Source: Christensenella sp. UBA3857 (GTDB lineage Bacteria > Bacillota > Clostridia > Christensenellales > CAG-138). Taken from it: a stretch of DNA of 36,115 nt. Within the stretch, counting starts at the first letter, position 1. Each line of letters starts with the position of its first letter. Below the pieces are notes generated by a model. It was not told where the DNA came from. It saw only the letters and a program-made list of their open reading frames with translations, and ran no database searches. The position numbers and the translations under genes were made by a program. Location: NCBI GenBank assembly GCA_002392505.1, contig DGHD01000056.1:1-36115 (forward strand), in the 5' to 3' direction. Below are positions 15,520 through 23,273 of this stretch, piece after piece.

Positions 15520-17359
15520 CCGTTCCCTCTCCTTTTTCCGCGCGGAAAAAGTCATAGACCTTCCGTGCTGTCGGGTGGTTCATGCCGTCGGCGGAGGCAA
15601 GCTCCTCCACAGAGGCGTTCTTTATGGCGTCGAGCGTCATGAATTTATCGAACAAAGCGCGCCTTCGTTTTTCACCCACGCCGTCGATCTCCTGCAGCAC
15701 CGAATACAGCGCCGACTTGGCGCGCATACTGCGGTGATACGTTATCGCGAAGCGGTGCGCTTCGTCCCTTATACGCTGGATCAGATGCAGGGTGCCGTCA
15801 TTCCTCGGCAGAACGACCGGTACGGGATCGTCCGGAAGGATGATCTCCTCGTTTTCTTCCGCAAGACCGATCGCGGGGATATAGGAGAGCCCGAACTTTT
15901 CGAGCACCTCCAGCGCGACGTTGAGCTGGCCCCGTCCTCCGTCCATTATAATCAGATCCGGCAGTTTTGTCCACTTTTCGTCGCCGTCCGCCGCTCTTTG
16001 AAAGCGTCTCGTAAGATGCTCGCGCATCGCCTCGTAATCGTCGCCGTCGGCAACGGTCTTTGTTTTGAACCTGCGGTAGAGCTCCTTCGCGGGTTTTCCG
16101 CCGACAAAAACCACCATGGAGCCGACGGTATCCCTGCCCTGGAAGTGGGAGTTGTCGTAGCATTCGATCCTGTCGGGGATCTCGTCCATGCCGACGATCC
16201 TCGAAAGATCAACAAGAGCGCCCTCGCTCCTCTCCCATTCCTTCATAATAAGCTCGCGCTTCCTCTTCAGCGCTTCCTTGCCGTTCATCTCGGCAAGATC
16301 GGCAAGCTGTTTCTTCTCGCCCCTCTGCGGGCAAACGAGCTTAACGGAATGCGAGCAGCTCTCCTTCAGAGCTCCGGCGATCTCGTCCGCTCCGTCCGGA
16401 AGCGTTTTAGTCACTATCTCGCCCGGGATATAGCCGCTGTCGATGTAAAACTGCATCAGGAACATCGCCATGATCTCGCCGTCCGACTCATCGGTCGCCG
16501 TAACGAAATAGCCGTCGGTCATCACGACGTTTCCGTCGCGCATCATCATGGCGTACACGACGGTGTTCATATCGTCCCTCGCGACGGCGAACACGTCGAA
16601 GCTGTTCACGGTAGTTACGGCGGCGCGCTGCTTCGCGGCAAGGCTCTCCATAGCGCGTATCCTGTCCCTTAAAAGCGCCGCTCTTTCAAAATCCATACGC
16701 TCCGCCGCCTCGCTCATTAGAACGGAAAGCTTGTCCGTGACCGGCTTGCAGCGCCCCTGGAGAAGCTGCTCGATCTCGTCAAGGTAGGCGTGGTACTGTT
16801 CCCTTGTCACCTTGCCCGAGCAGGGCGCGCAGCATTTGCCGATATGATACATAAGGCAGGGTCTTTCGCGGCGTGCGATGGCTTTTTCGATATCCTTTTT
16901 GCAGTGTCTTACCGGAAAGAAGTCCCTGACGGCGGTTATCGCCTCACGCAGCGTGACGGCGGAAAGGAACGGCCCGAAATACTTTGCGCCGTCCTTTTTG
17001 ATCCGCCTTACGATCTCGACGCGGGGAAAATCCTTGCGGAGGTCGATGCGAACGTAAGGAAAATGCTTGTCGTCCTTCAAAAGGATGTTATACCTCGGGC
17101 GGTTCTGCTTTATCATGTTGCACTCTAAAGTGAGCGCTTCCGCCTCGGACGAGGTTATAGTAAACTCAAGATCGGCGATATTCGATACCATCGCGGCGAC
17201 CTTGGGAGTTTTTGCGTTGTTCTGAAAATACTGGCGAACGCGGTTCTTGAGATTCACCGCCTTGCCGACATAGATTATCTCACCCGCGGAATTGTACATG
17301 CGGTACACCCCCGGGCTGTCCGGTAAAAGCTTGAGTTTATCCCTGATCAGATCGTTCAT
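15512..17359 (-). CDS. uvrC: Excinuclease ABC subunit C
   Basis: UvrC (615 residues) makes both incisions in nucleotide-excision repair together with UvrB. Domains in order are a GIY-YIG nuclease near 15-45 (PGVYRMYNSAGEIIYVGKA), a four-Cys segment CLMYHIGKCCAPC, the UVR UvrB-binding helix pair (MDFERAALLRDRI), the RNase H-like endonuclease (ECYDNSHFQGRDTVGSMV, later IIMDGGRGQL), and a C-terminal double helix-hairpin-helix (IDGVGEKRRRALF). The ATG at 17359 matches the family start. TATAAT ends only 6 bases before it and there is no ribosome site, so the message looks leaderless. Confidence 0.98.
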   Translation of the reverse strand: MNDLIRDKLKLLPDSPGVYRMYNSAGEIIYVGKAVNLKNRVRQYFQNNAKTPKVAAMVSNIADLEFTITSSEAEALTLECNMIKQNRPRYNILLKDDKHFPYVRIDLRKDFPRVEIVRRIKKDGAKYFGPFLSAVTLREAITAVRDFFPVRHCKKDIEKAIARRERPCLMYHIGKCCAPCSGKVTREQYHAYLDEIEQLLQGRCKPVTDKLSVLMSEAAERMDFERAALLRDRIRAMESLAAKQRAAVTTVNSFDVFAVARDDMNTVVYAMMMRDGNVVMTDGYFVTATDESDGEIMAMFLMQFYIDSGYIPGEIVTKTLPDGADEIAGALKESCSHSVKLVCPQRGEKKQLADLAEMNGKEALKRKRELIMKEWERSEGALVDLSRIVGMDEIPDRIECYDNSHFQGRDTVGSMVVFVGGKPAKELYRRFKTKTVADGDDYEAMREHLTRRFQRAADGDEKWTKLPDLIIMDGGRGQLNVALEVLEKFGLSYIPAIGLAEENEEIILPDDPVPVVLPRNDGTLHLIQRIRDEAHRFAITYHRSMRAKSALYSVLQEIDGVGEKRRRALFDKFMTLDAIKNASVEELASADGMNHPTARKVYDFFRAEKGEGTDV

Positions 17360-17365
17360 AATAAT

Positions 17366-17394
17366 ATTATAACTTATTTTTTCTTTTTTGGGAA
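17366..17394 (-). promoter_or_regulatory. Promoter of the uvrC operon (leaderless geometry)
   Basis: TTCCCA (17394..17389), a 17-base spacer and a perfect TATAAT (17371..17366) lie on the minus strand. Six bases then separate the -10 from the uvrC ATG. Transcription would start at or next to the start codon. Confidence 0.7.
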
Positions 17395-17400
17395 CCCATA

Positions 17401-17429
17401 TTGCATTTAATTCGTTATATATGTAAAAT
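17401..17429 (+). promoter_or_regulatory. Probable promoter of the serpin gene
   Basis: TTGCAT (17401-17406), a 17-base spacer and TAAAAT (17424-17429) lie on the plus strand. The -10 is 21 bases before the AAGGAGG site of the serpin gene. The -35 is weak. Confidence 0.5.
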
Positions 17430-17465
17430 GGTATTGCCATGAATGCCAAAAAGGAGGATAAAAAG

Positions 17466-18725
17466 ATGCTTAAAAGGATCATTTCACTCTTGCTTGCCGC
17501 GATCCTGGTCATCGCGTTTGCAGGCTGCAGGAACAACACCCCCGCCGAAGCACCCGAAAACGGCGCAAAAGAAGGCTATATCAACCAGCCCGGTCAGGCA
17601 GTCCCCCTTTCCATGAACGTTACCGACGCGTCGATTTTCGACTCCTCGGTCTACGATCACAGATTCACCGATGCAAATAACGCGTTTGCGATCACTATGA
17701 CAAACGCCGTCGCGGACGACTGGACCGGCGTTTACTCTCCCCTCTCGCTCCAGATCGCGCTCCAGATTCTCTCTAACGGCGGCGACGAGGAAACGGCGCA
17801 GGCGCTCCTTGCGACCGTCTGCCCCGGTCTTACGAGGAGCGACGTGAACGCAAGCTCCGCCAAGCTCCTGTCCATGCTTATGAAAACGCCGGGCGTCACG
17901 GTCAATAATGCTGTGGTTGTCAACAACGCTTATCAGCTGAGCGAGGAATTTGCAAGAACCGCCGCCAACTACTATCGTTCCTCCGTCGGCGCGCTCGATT
18001 TCTCCAATCCGGACAGTGCGCTCAAGGAGCTTAACGGCTGGATCGAGCAGAATACCAACGGTCTCGTAAAAGAGCTTATCGATCGCGTCGGCGTTGATAC
18101 CGCGATCGTTATTCTCAACGCGCTCACTCTTGAGCTCAAATGGGAAAAGCCCTTTATCGCCATGCGCGGTCTGTCGCCTTTTTACGGGCTTAAGGGTGAG
18201 GAATACGTCGCCATGATCCAAAAGACCGACGAGCTTAAATTCGGAGTGTTCGACGAGGGCACTATGGCGCTCATCCCCTACGAAGGCGGCGAATACTGCA
18301 TGGCAGTGATACTGCCCGAAAAAGACGTTTCGCCCAAGGAAGCGGTCTCTGCGCTTATCGGCAGAACGAACGAATGCAAAACTGGTTCCGTTATGATAAA
18401 AATGCCGAAAGTCGACTTGAACAATAAGCTCGACATAATCGAAATGGCGGATAAACTCGGCTTAAAAGAGGCTTTGAGCGCCAATTATGTCAACCTTATC
18501 TCCGATGATTCCGTCTCCATCACAAAAGTGCTCCAAGGCGCTTCCCTCTCCGTTACTGAATCCGGCACGATCGCCGCAGCCGCAACTGCCGTGATCGGCA
18601 CAAAGGGCGCTTCGCTCTCAAAGACCGACGTCGAGATCGTCTGCGACCGTCCCTATGCCATGGCGATCTATCATATCGAAACCGGAACGGTGCTCTTCGT
18701 TTCGATAGTGAACGACGCCGCGTAA
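17466..18725 (+). CDS. Serpin-family protease inhibitor, lipoprotein
   Basis: This is a 419-residue serpin with a lipoprotein signal: basic MLKR, a hydrophobic stretch, and AFAGC with lipidated Cys21. A Pro/Glu-rich linker precedes the serpin fold. Serpin hallmarks include NAFAITMTNAV, NGGDEETAQALL, LNALTLELKWEKPF, MALIPYEGGEYCMAVILPE and the C-terminal strand DRPYAMAIYHIETGTVLFVSIV. The reactive-centre hinge reads ESGTIAAAATAV (from residue 365), the small-residue hinge expected of an inhibitory serpin. Counting from the hinge Gly as P15 places P1-P1' at about Gly-Ala with Lys at P2. It probably protects the cell surface from host or competitor serine proteases. AAGGAGG lies 8 bases before the ATG. 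Confidence 0.93.
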   Translation: MLKRIISLLLAAILVIAFAGCRNNTPAEAPENGAKEGYINQPGQAVPLSMNVTDASIFDSSVYDHRFTDANNAFAITMTNAVADDWTGVYSPLSLQIALQILSNGGDEETAQALLATVCPGLTRSDVNASSAKLLSMLMKTPGVTVNNAVVVNNAYQLSEEFARTAANYYRSSVGALDFSNPDSALKELNGWIEQNTNGLVKELIDRVGVDTAIVILNALTLELKWEKPFIAMRGLSPFYGLKGEEYVAMIQKTDELKFGVFDEGTMALIPYEGGEYCMAVILPEKDVSPKEAVSALIGRTNECKTGSVMIKMPKVDLNNKLDIIEMADKLGLKEALSANYVNLISDDSVSITKVLQGASLSVTESGTIAAAATAVIGTKGASLSKTDVEIVCDRPYAMAIYHIETGTVLFVSIVNDAA

Positions 18726-18742
18726 TATCATATGTCGATTTG

Positions 18743-18778
18743 AGCCGCAGGGACGCATCCCTGCGGCTTCTTTTTGTT
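18743..18778 (+). terminator. Strong terminator after the serpin gene
   Basis: AGCCGCAGGGA and TCCCTGCGGCT form an 11-bp stem with loop CGCA, followed by a T-rich tail. It lies 17 bases after the serpin stop. Confidence 0.92.
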
Positions 18779-18793
18779 TCCGGTGCTTTTTGC

Positions 18794-18821
18794 TTGACAC
18801 CTGCTCCCGAAATGATATAAT
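18794..18821 (+). promoter_or_regulatory. Promoter of the secreted dockerin-like gene
   Basis: A perfect TTGACA (18794-18799) and a perfect TATAAT (18816-18821) are 16 bases apart. The predicted start near 18828 gives an unusually long leader of about 130 bases. Confidence 0.85.
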
Positions 18822-18827
18822 ATTTCA

Positions 18828-18957
18828 TGATACAGCTAAGGGCTAAAGCCCTGTGAGATCACACCGTCCGACCGGCTCGATGCCGCGAAAGGCGGCTGTC
18901 ATGCAAAGCAAAATCGGAAAGGACGCCTTTTAACAGCAAAGGCAAAGGATCACGAGT
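18828..18957 (+). promoter_or_regulatory. Structured 5' leader, possible cis-regulatory RNA
   Basis: The leader contains several hairpins in series. AGGGC/GCCCT is at 18839-18852, TGTG/CACA at 18852-18863, GCCGC-GAAAG-GCGGC at 18882-18896, and GCCTTT/AAAGGC at 18925-18943 just before the AAAGGAT ribosome site. TCCGA (18867-18871) can pair with TCGGA (18914-18918), enclosing the GAAA-capped hairpin and ATGCAAAGC. CGTCC (18865-18869) could instead pair with GGACG (18921-18925), an alternative closing helix. It matches no riboswitch class I can recognise with confidence. Confidence 0.4.
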
Positions 18958-20460
18958 ATGAAACGAGTATTAGCCGTTCTTCTTACCGCGTTGATCGTCC
19001 TTGCGGCGATGCCGGCATTTGCCGTCCTGCCGCAGGCGACTCAGGCGAGGACGACCCTTTTGGACCTCAGCAATACCACCACGGCGGCTTCCTCCTCAGC
19101 AGAGGGCTGGTCTTTTGCGCCGAGGGGGTATAACAACAAGCCTCAGCTTACGCTCAACTCCTACGGAAAGGCGAATCAGCACAGCGCGCCGATAATCGTT
19201 CCCAAGGATACGAGGATAGTCGTCAACGGCGACTGCTACATCGACAACGTCTATATGGGAGAAGCGCACCCCGCATTGAGCGGCTCTCCCGACGGTTATC
19301 TGATAATCGACGGAAGCGGCACTCTCAATCTTTATACGGAGAGCTATCACGGCTGCTGCCTCACCCTTCCGAACGGCGGTGAAAACGTCGAGGCGGAGTT
19401 TTTGTACATAAACGACGTCACGATCAACTGCTACGGAATGGAGCGTGATATGTACAACTGCGCCCTGAAGCTCCAGCCCTGCATATACTCGAACCATAAC
19501 ATCGAGATCCATAATGCGACGATCAATACCCATTGGGGCAAATTCGGCATAAGGGTCGAAGGCTATACTCCCATCGGCGGGACGAGCGAAACGAACTGCA
19601 ACGAGATACTTATCGACAACAGTACCGTCAACATTCAGAACGAAAGCGACAACGGTCTTTGGAACTACGCTTACGGTCTTAACATAACCTACGGCAAAAT
19701 ACACATTACCGGCAACAGCAACGTAACGATCAACGCCGGCTCTCAGAGCATTTACGCATACCATTCGCTCACGATCGACGGCGGAACGGTCAACATACTC
19801 TCCACCCCCGTCAGTACGGCTGATATCGCAGCATTGGTCTACTGCAAGTGGCTCGTGCTCGGTCAGGGGCTCCAGAGCTTCTACGTTAGCACTACAAAGT
19901 ATCCCTTGACGAAGGTGCTTCACTGCAAGCAAAGCGGAATGTCCTCACTGGGAAGCGGTCTCAATATGCAGATCGGCACGTTCTCCGGCGGCGATTTCAC
20001 GCCCGGCGAGGATCCTAACAACGGTGATCTGCCCGCGCTCTACGTGACCGGCGGCGGCACAGTGATGCATACAGTAAGGTTCTACGGATACGGAGATCAG
20101 CTGCTCTCCACCGTTCAGGTGCCCCACGGAGGCACGGCGACTCCCCCGTCCGTTCAGCAGGTCGTTAACAACTCAAACGGTACATATCTCTTCTATCAGT
20201 GGGACAGGCCGCTCAACAACGTGACCTCGAATATGGACGTTCACGCCGAATACGTCCTCATCGGCGACACGAGCCTTAACGACGTCGTTCAGGCGGACGA
20301 CGCGCTGCTCGCATTAAGGAGCTCTATGGGTATCGACAGGCTTTCCGACAAGATGGTATTTGCCGGCGATATCGACAGGAACGGCAGCCTTGAGGCTTCG
20401 GATGCGCTGCTCATACTCCGCTACGTAATGGGGATCATCGATACGCTCTACATACCCTGA
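18958..20460 (+). CDS. Secreted beta-helix protein with InlB-type repeat and dockerin-like C-terminus
   Basis: This 500-residue protein is exported: a signal peptide of about 22 residues ends at AFA. The central region of about 330 residues has repeated short Asn/Thr/Ile-rich beta strands (TINCYG, IEIHNATINTH, EILIDNSTVNIQ, LTIDGGTVNIL) suggesting a right-handed beta-helix, as in carbohydrate-active or adhesive proteins. VRFYGYGDQLLSTVQVPHGG onward resembles an InlB B/Flg_new repeat. The C-terminus holds two dockerin-type Ca-binding repeats, a degenerate one from residue 436 and a canonical GDIDRNGSLEASDALLILRYVMG from 470. No catalytic motif is recognised. No cohesin or scaffoldin is in the window. 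AAAGGAT precedes the ATG. Confidence 0.85.
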   Translation: MKRVLAVLLTALIVLAAMPAFAVLPQATQARTTLLDLSNTTTAASSSAEGWSFAPRGYNNKPQLTLNSYGKANQHSAPIIVPKDTRIVVNGDCYIDNVYMGEAHPALSGSPDGYLIIDGSGTLNLYTESYHGCCLTLPNGGENVEAEFLYINDVTINCYGMERDMYNCALKLQPCIYSNHNIEIHNATINTHWGKFGIRVEGYTPIGGTSETNCNEILIDNSTVNIQNESDNGLWNYAYGLNITYGKIHITGNSNVTINAGSQSIYAYHSLTIDGGTVNILSTPVSTADIAALVYCKWLVLGQGLQSFYVSTTKYPLTKVLHCKQSGMSSLGSGLNMQIGTFSGGDFTPGEDPNNGDLPALYVTGGGTVMHTVRFYGYGDQLLSTVQVPHGGTATPPSVQQVVNNSNGTYLFYQWDRPLNNVTSNMDVHAEYVLIGDTSLNDVVQADDALLALRSSMGIDRLSDKMVFAGDIDRNGSLEASDALLILRYVMGIIDTLYIP

Positions 20461-20471
20461 CAAGACATGAT

Positions 20472-20499
20472 AAAAGCCCGTTCACACGAACGGGCTTTT
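20472..20499. terminator. Bidirectional terminator between convergent genes
   Basis: AAAAGCCCGTTC and GAACGGGCTTTT form a 12-bp perfect stem with an ACAC loop. T-rich tails follow in both directions. It sits between the stops of the dockerin-like gene and the minus-strand amidohydrolase gene and can serve both. Confidence 0.93.
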
Positions 20500-20501
20500 A
20501 T

Positions 20502-22118
20502 TTATTCCGCCTTATAGACCGATCTTCCTCCGAGGAAGGTCTCCTCGATCGGTATCGTATGGATGCTTCTTTTTTCCTCAACAAAGGGATCCCTGCCGAG
20601 TATGACGAAATCGGCAAGCTGACCGGGGGCTATGCTTCCCTTCAGGTCCTCCTCAAAGCTCGCGCGGGCGCCGCTTTTCGTAAAGCTGACAAGCGCTTCC
20701 TCCACCGTGAACGCCTGATTGGGAAGGTACGGACCGAAGCCGTCGAGGGAAGTGCGCGTAACGGCGCATTCAATGCCCTTCATCACGTCGGGCAGTTCAA
20801 CCGGGCAGTCCGAGCCGTTAGAGACGGTCACTCCGCGGTCGAGCAGCGTTTTCCAATTATAGCTCGATCTGTAAAGCTCCTGCGTGAGCAGCCTGCCGAC
20901 GATATGATCGTCATAATCGAGGAACACGGACTGCGCGTAAACGTGTAGCCCGAGGCGTTCGATCCTGTCGAGCTGATCCGTGCGCGTGACCTGGCAGTGG
21001 ACTATCCCGTGCCGGTGATCCGGACGCGGATCAAGCTCAAGCGCCTGCTCTATGGCGTCGAGCACACGGTCAAGGCAGGCGTCGCCGATAGCGTGAACGG
21101 CGACCTGCATGCCGTGAGAATTGGCGAAAGCGATCATCTCGTTCATATGCTCCGGGGAAAAGAGCGAGAACCCGCAGTTTCCGGGATCGTCAAGATACGG
21201 CACGGAAAGATGCGCCGTCCTGCTGCCGAGAGCGCCGTCGCCCAGCATTTTGAGCGGACCTATGCGGAACATCGCGTCGCCCATTCCGGTTACTCCGCCC
21301 GCTTCAACGAAGCGTTTAAGCGGCTCAAGCTCCGTGAAATTGCACTGCTCGCACACTCGCACGGTGAGCTTACCCTCCCCGGCAAGCTCTCTATACGCTT
21401 CGTTCACGGTCTCCGGAGGCACGTCGCGGAACACGCAGTAATCGTCCGTCTGCGAGCTGGTGACGCCGAAGCTGTTGAGCTTTTTGCAGGCGAGGACGAT
21501 CATTTCCTTTATCTCCGCCTTATCGGGAACGGGCAGGACTCCGTTCAAAAGCTCCATGGCGTTATCGAACAGTCTGCCGTCCGGCTCGCCGTTTTCCATG
21601 CCGATGGCGCCTCCTTCGGGGCAGACCGTATCGGCGCCGATCCCCGCGAGCTCGAGCGCCCTTGAATTGACGACGCAGCAATGCCCGCAGGCGCGGGTTA
21701 TCATAATAGGGATATCCGACGAGACGGCGTCAAGGTCGGTCTTATCCGGCATGCGGTCCACGTCCGTGAAATAATCCTGATTCCAGCCGCGTCCCCTAAG
21801 CCAGCGCCCTTCCTTAACGGGATGCGCTTTAAGATGAGCCTTGAGACAGCCGATGAGCTCCTTCAGGCTCGAGGTATGCTCCGCAAGCGGCGCATGATCG
21901 AGCGTCTGTCCGAGATTCAAAAGATGCATGTGGGAATCGTTGAAGCCGGCGCAGACGAAGCGCCCGCAAAGATCGACAGTCCTATCCTCCGGATCTGCGG
22001 AGTTAAGCAGTTCTTTATCCGAGCCGACGGAAGCGAACTTCCCGTTTTCAACGGAGAACGCCTCCGCGAGGGGGAGGCTCCCCGTAAACACTTTTCCGTT
22101 ATAATAGATCGTTTTCAT
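20502..22118 (-). CDS. Amidohydrolase family 3 protein (YtcJ-like)
   Basis: This 538-residue metal-dependent hydrolase belongs to the YtcJ/LAF3 group. The N-terminal beta-sandwich is followed by the metal-binding DSHMH (H63, H65), GRGWNQDYF typical of the group, a HAIGD motif near residue 345, SDCPVE, and a C-terminal GSIAPGQLADFVILGRDPF. The family is predicted to hydrolyse amide or carbamoyl bonds; no substrate is known. It overlaps the upstream N-formylglutamate-amidohydrolase-like gene by 4 bases, implying a joint pathway on N-acylated amino acids or similar compounds. Confidence 0.92.
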   Translation of the reverse strand: MKTIYYNGKVFTGSLPLAEAFSVENGKFASVGSDKELLNSADPEDRTVDLCGRFVCAGFNDSHMHLLNLGQTLDHAPLAEHTSSLKELIGCLKAHLKAHPVKEGRWLRGRGWNQDYFTDVDRMPDKTDLDAVSSDIPIMITRACGHCCVVNSRALELAGIGADTVCPEGGAIGMENGEPDGRLFDNAMELLNGVLPVPDKAEIKEMIVLACKKLNSFGVTSSQTDDYCVFRDVPPETVNEAYRELAGEGKLTVRVCEQCNFTELEPLKRFVEAGGVTGMGDAMFRIGPLKMLGDGALGSRTAHLSVPYLDDPGNCGFSLFSPEHMNEMIAFANSHGMQVAVHAIGDACLDRVLDAIEQALELDPRPDHRHGIVHCQVTRTDQLDRIERLGLHVYAQSVFLDYDDHIVGRLLTQELYRSSYNWKTLLDRGVTVSNGSDCPVELPDVMKGIECAVTRTSLDGFGPYLPNQAFTVEEALVSFTKSGARASFEEDLKGSIAPGQLADFVILGRDPFVEEKRSIHTIPIEETFLGGRSVYKAE

Positions 22119-22753
22119 TTGTTGATCCCATCCTTCAGCACAATAAACTCCTTCAATGCTTCAAGCACGTCTGAATAGCGGCAACCCCTGAATTCGTTTG
22201 AGAGGAGCCTTGTATTGAACTCTATCTGAATGCAGGCGATCCCGCATTCGCGGGAAACGCTCGCCGAAACGGTGTTTTGATAAGTCGCGGGAAAATTGCC
22301 GTCCATAACGATCTTTTCAAAGCCGCGTTTTTGAAAACAGCATATAAGCTCGTCCACAGCGGCGGGATCGGCGGCGACGTTCTTGCCTTCCCCCGTTCCG
22401 ATCTCGATAAGCTCGCTCCTTTGCGCGGACATCTGGTGAAGGTCTATAACGAGCCGGACGCCGTTTTGCTTGACGAAATCGATGAGCGCGTCGCGGTATG
22501 GGCTCGTACGGTCGAAATTGGCGTCGTCATGCTTGTTATGGGATTTGTAGATGATATGGCAGCCGGTCTCGTCATGCAGCATCCGCGCAAGAACGCCCGT
22601 ATGATACTCGCCGTATTTGATCCTGCCTGCGCGCGTCTGCTCGACGGAGTGCGGCGCGGAGATCATAACGGCGCCCGAGCCCGCCTCGATCGCGAAGGAT
22701 CTCCTCGGGAGCCTGCTTTTGAAGTATTTGAGATATCGCTCGTAGCTGTTCAT
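22115..22753 (-). CDS. N-formylglutamate amidohydrolase-like protein
   Basis: This 212-residue protein resembles the FGase (HutG-type) family. The metal/substrate motifs SAPHSVEQTR (H35), KSHNKHDDANFDR and VIDLHQMSAQR (DLH, about 104-106) are visible, as is a C-terminal IQIEFNTRLL segment. Such proteins are zinc-dependent hydrolases related to carboxypeptidases. True substrate is uncertain because no histidine-degradation genes are nearby. The ATG at 22753 is chosen over a longer reading frame (from 22846) because GGGAGG lies 6 bases upstream and a promoter at 22779-22807 would fall inside the longer version. Confidence 0.85.
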   Translation of the reverse strand: MNSYERYLKYFKSRLPRRSFAIEAGSGAVMISAPHSVEQTRAGRIKYGEYHTGVLARMLHDETGCHIIYKSHNKHDDANFDRTSPYRDALIDFVKQNGVRLVIDLHQMSAQRSELIEIGTGEGKNVAADPAAVDELICCFQKRGFEKIVMDGNFPATYQNTVSASVSRECGIACIQIEFNTRLLSNEFRGCRYSDVLEALKEFIVLKDGINK

Positions 22754-22778
22754 GGATAACCTCCCGAAACATGTGCTG

Positions 22779-22807
22779 ATTATATCACAGCCGCCGCGCC
22801 AAGTAAA
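22779..22807 (-). promoter_or_regulatory. Promoter of the FGase-like/YtcJ-like pair
   Basis: TTTACT (22807..22802), a 17-base spacer and TATAAT (22784..22779) lie on the minus strand. The -10 is 25 bases before the ATG. The -35 abuts the T tract of the rpsI terminator. Confidence 0.75.
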
Positions 22808-22814
22808 CAGCGGC

Positions 22815-22844
22815 ATAAGAAAAGCGCCGCCCAAAGGACGGCGC
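22815..22844 (-). terminator. Terminator of rplM-rpsI
   Basis: GCGCCG and CGGCGC, with an inner CC/GG step, form a GC-rich stem at 22824-22844. TTTTCTTAT follows on the minus strand. It lies 14 bases past the rpsI stop. Confidence 0.88.
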
Positions 22845-22858
22845 ATGCGGTAAGCAGA

Positions 22859-23254
22859 TTAACGCTTGGAGAACTGAGGAGCACGACGGGCTGCCTTGAG
22901 ACCGTACTTCTTCCTCTCCTTCATGCGAGGATCGCGGGTGAGGAAGCCGGCCTTCTTAAGCTGGCCGCGCAGCTCGGGATCAACATTGAGCAGCGCACGG
23001 GAGATGCCGTGACGGATCGCGCCCGCCTGACCGGTGAAGCCGCCGCCGTAAACGTTGACGATAACGTCGAACTTGCTGAGGTTATCGGTGAGCTTGAGAG
23101 GATCGCGAACGATCATCTTAAGGGTCTCATAACCGAAATAGTCGTCGATATCCCTCTTGTTGATGGTGATAACACCGGTGCCGGGAACGAGGCGGACCCT
23201 GGCAACGGACTTTTTACGCCTGCCTGTACCAAGATACTGAGTAACGGATGCCAT
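22859..23254 (-). CDS. rpsI: 30S ribosomal protein uS9
   Basis: This 131-residue small-subunit protein begins [21 protein letters not shown]. It includes [24 protein letters not shown] and ends in the conserved basic tail [17 protein letters not shown], which reaches the decoding centre and contacts P-site tRNA. Length is standard. GGAGGAGG precedes the ATG. It follows rplM by 19 bases, the universal gene pair. Confidence 0.99.
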   Translation of the reverse strand: MASVTQYLGTGRRKKSVARVRLVPGTGVITINKRDIDDYFGYETLKMIVRDPLKLTDNLSKFDVIVNVYGGGFTGQAGAIRHGISRALLNVDPELRGQLKKAGFLTRDPRMKERKKYGLKAARRAPQFSKR

Positions 23255-23273
23255 AATCTAATCCTCCTCCCGA

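Noticed and set aside
14329..16672. Long plus-strand frames (437 and 407 residues) opposite the ROK, HAD and uvrC genes
   Set aside because: They cross the boundaries of three confidently identified minus-strand genes, lack ribosome sites and resemble no known family.
17360..17465. LexA box in the uvrC-serpin intergenic region
   Set aside because: No GAAC-N4-GTTC type palindrome is present. TGGGAACCCA at 17389-17398 is only a short imperfect palindrome at the -35.
18828..18957. c-di-GMP-I (GEMM) riboswitch call
   Set aside because: Only a GAAA-capped hairpin followed by ATGCAAAGC resembles the class. The conserved 5' GGGCAAACC element and the second helix with its receptor are missing.
22754..22846. 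Longer start for the FGase-like gene (31 extra residues)
   Set aside because: The extension runs through the promoter at 22779-22807 and lacks a ribosome site, while the ATG at 22753 has GGGAGG at good spacing.
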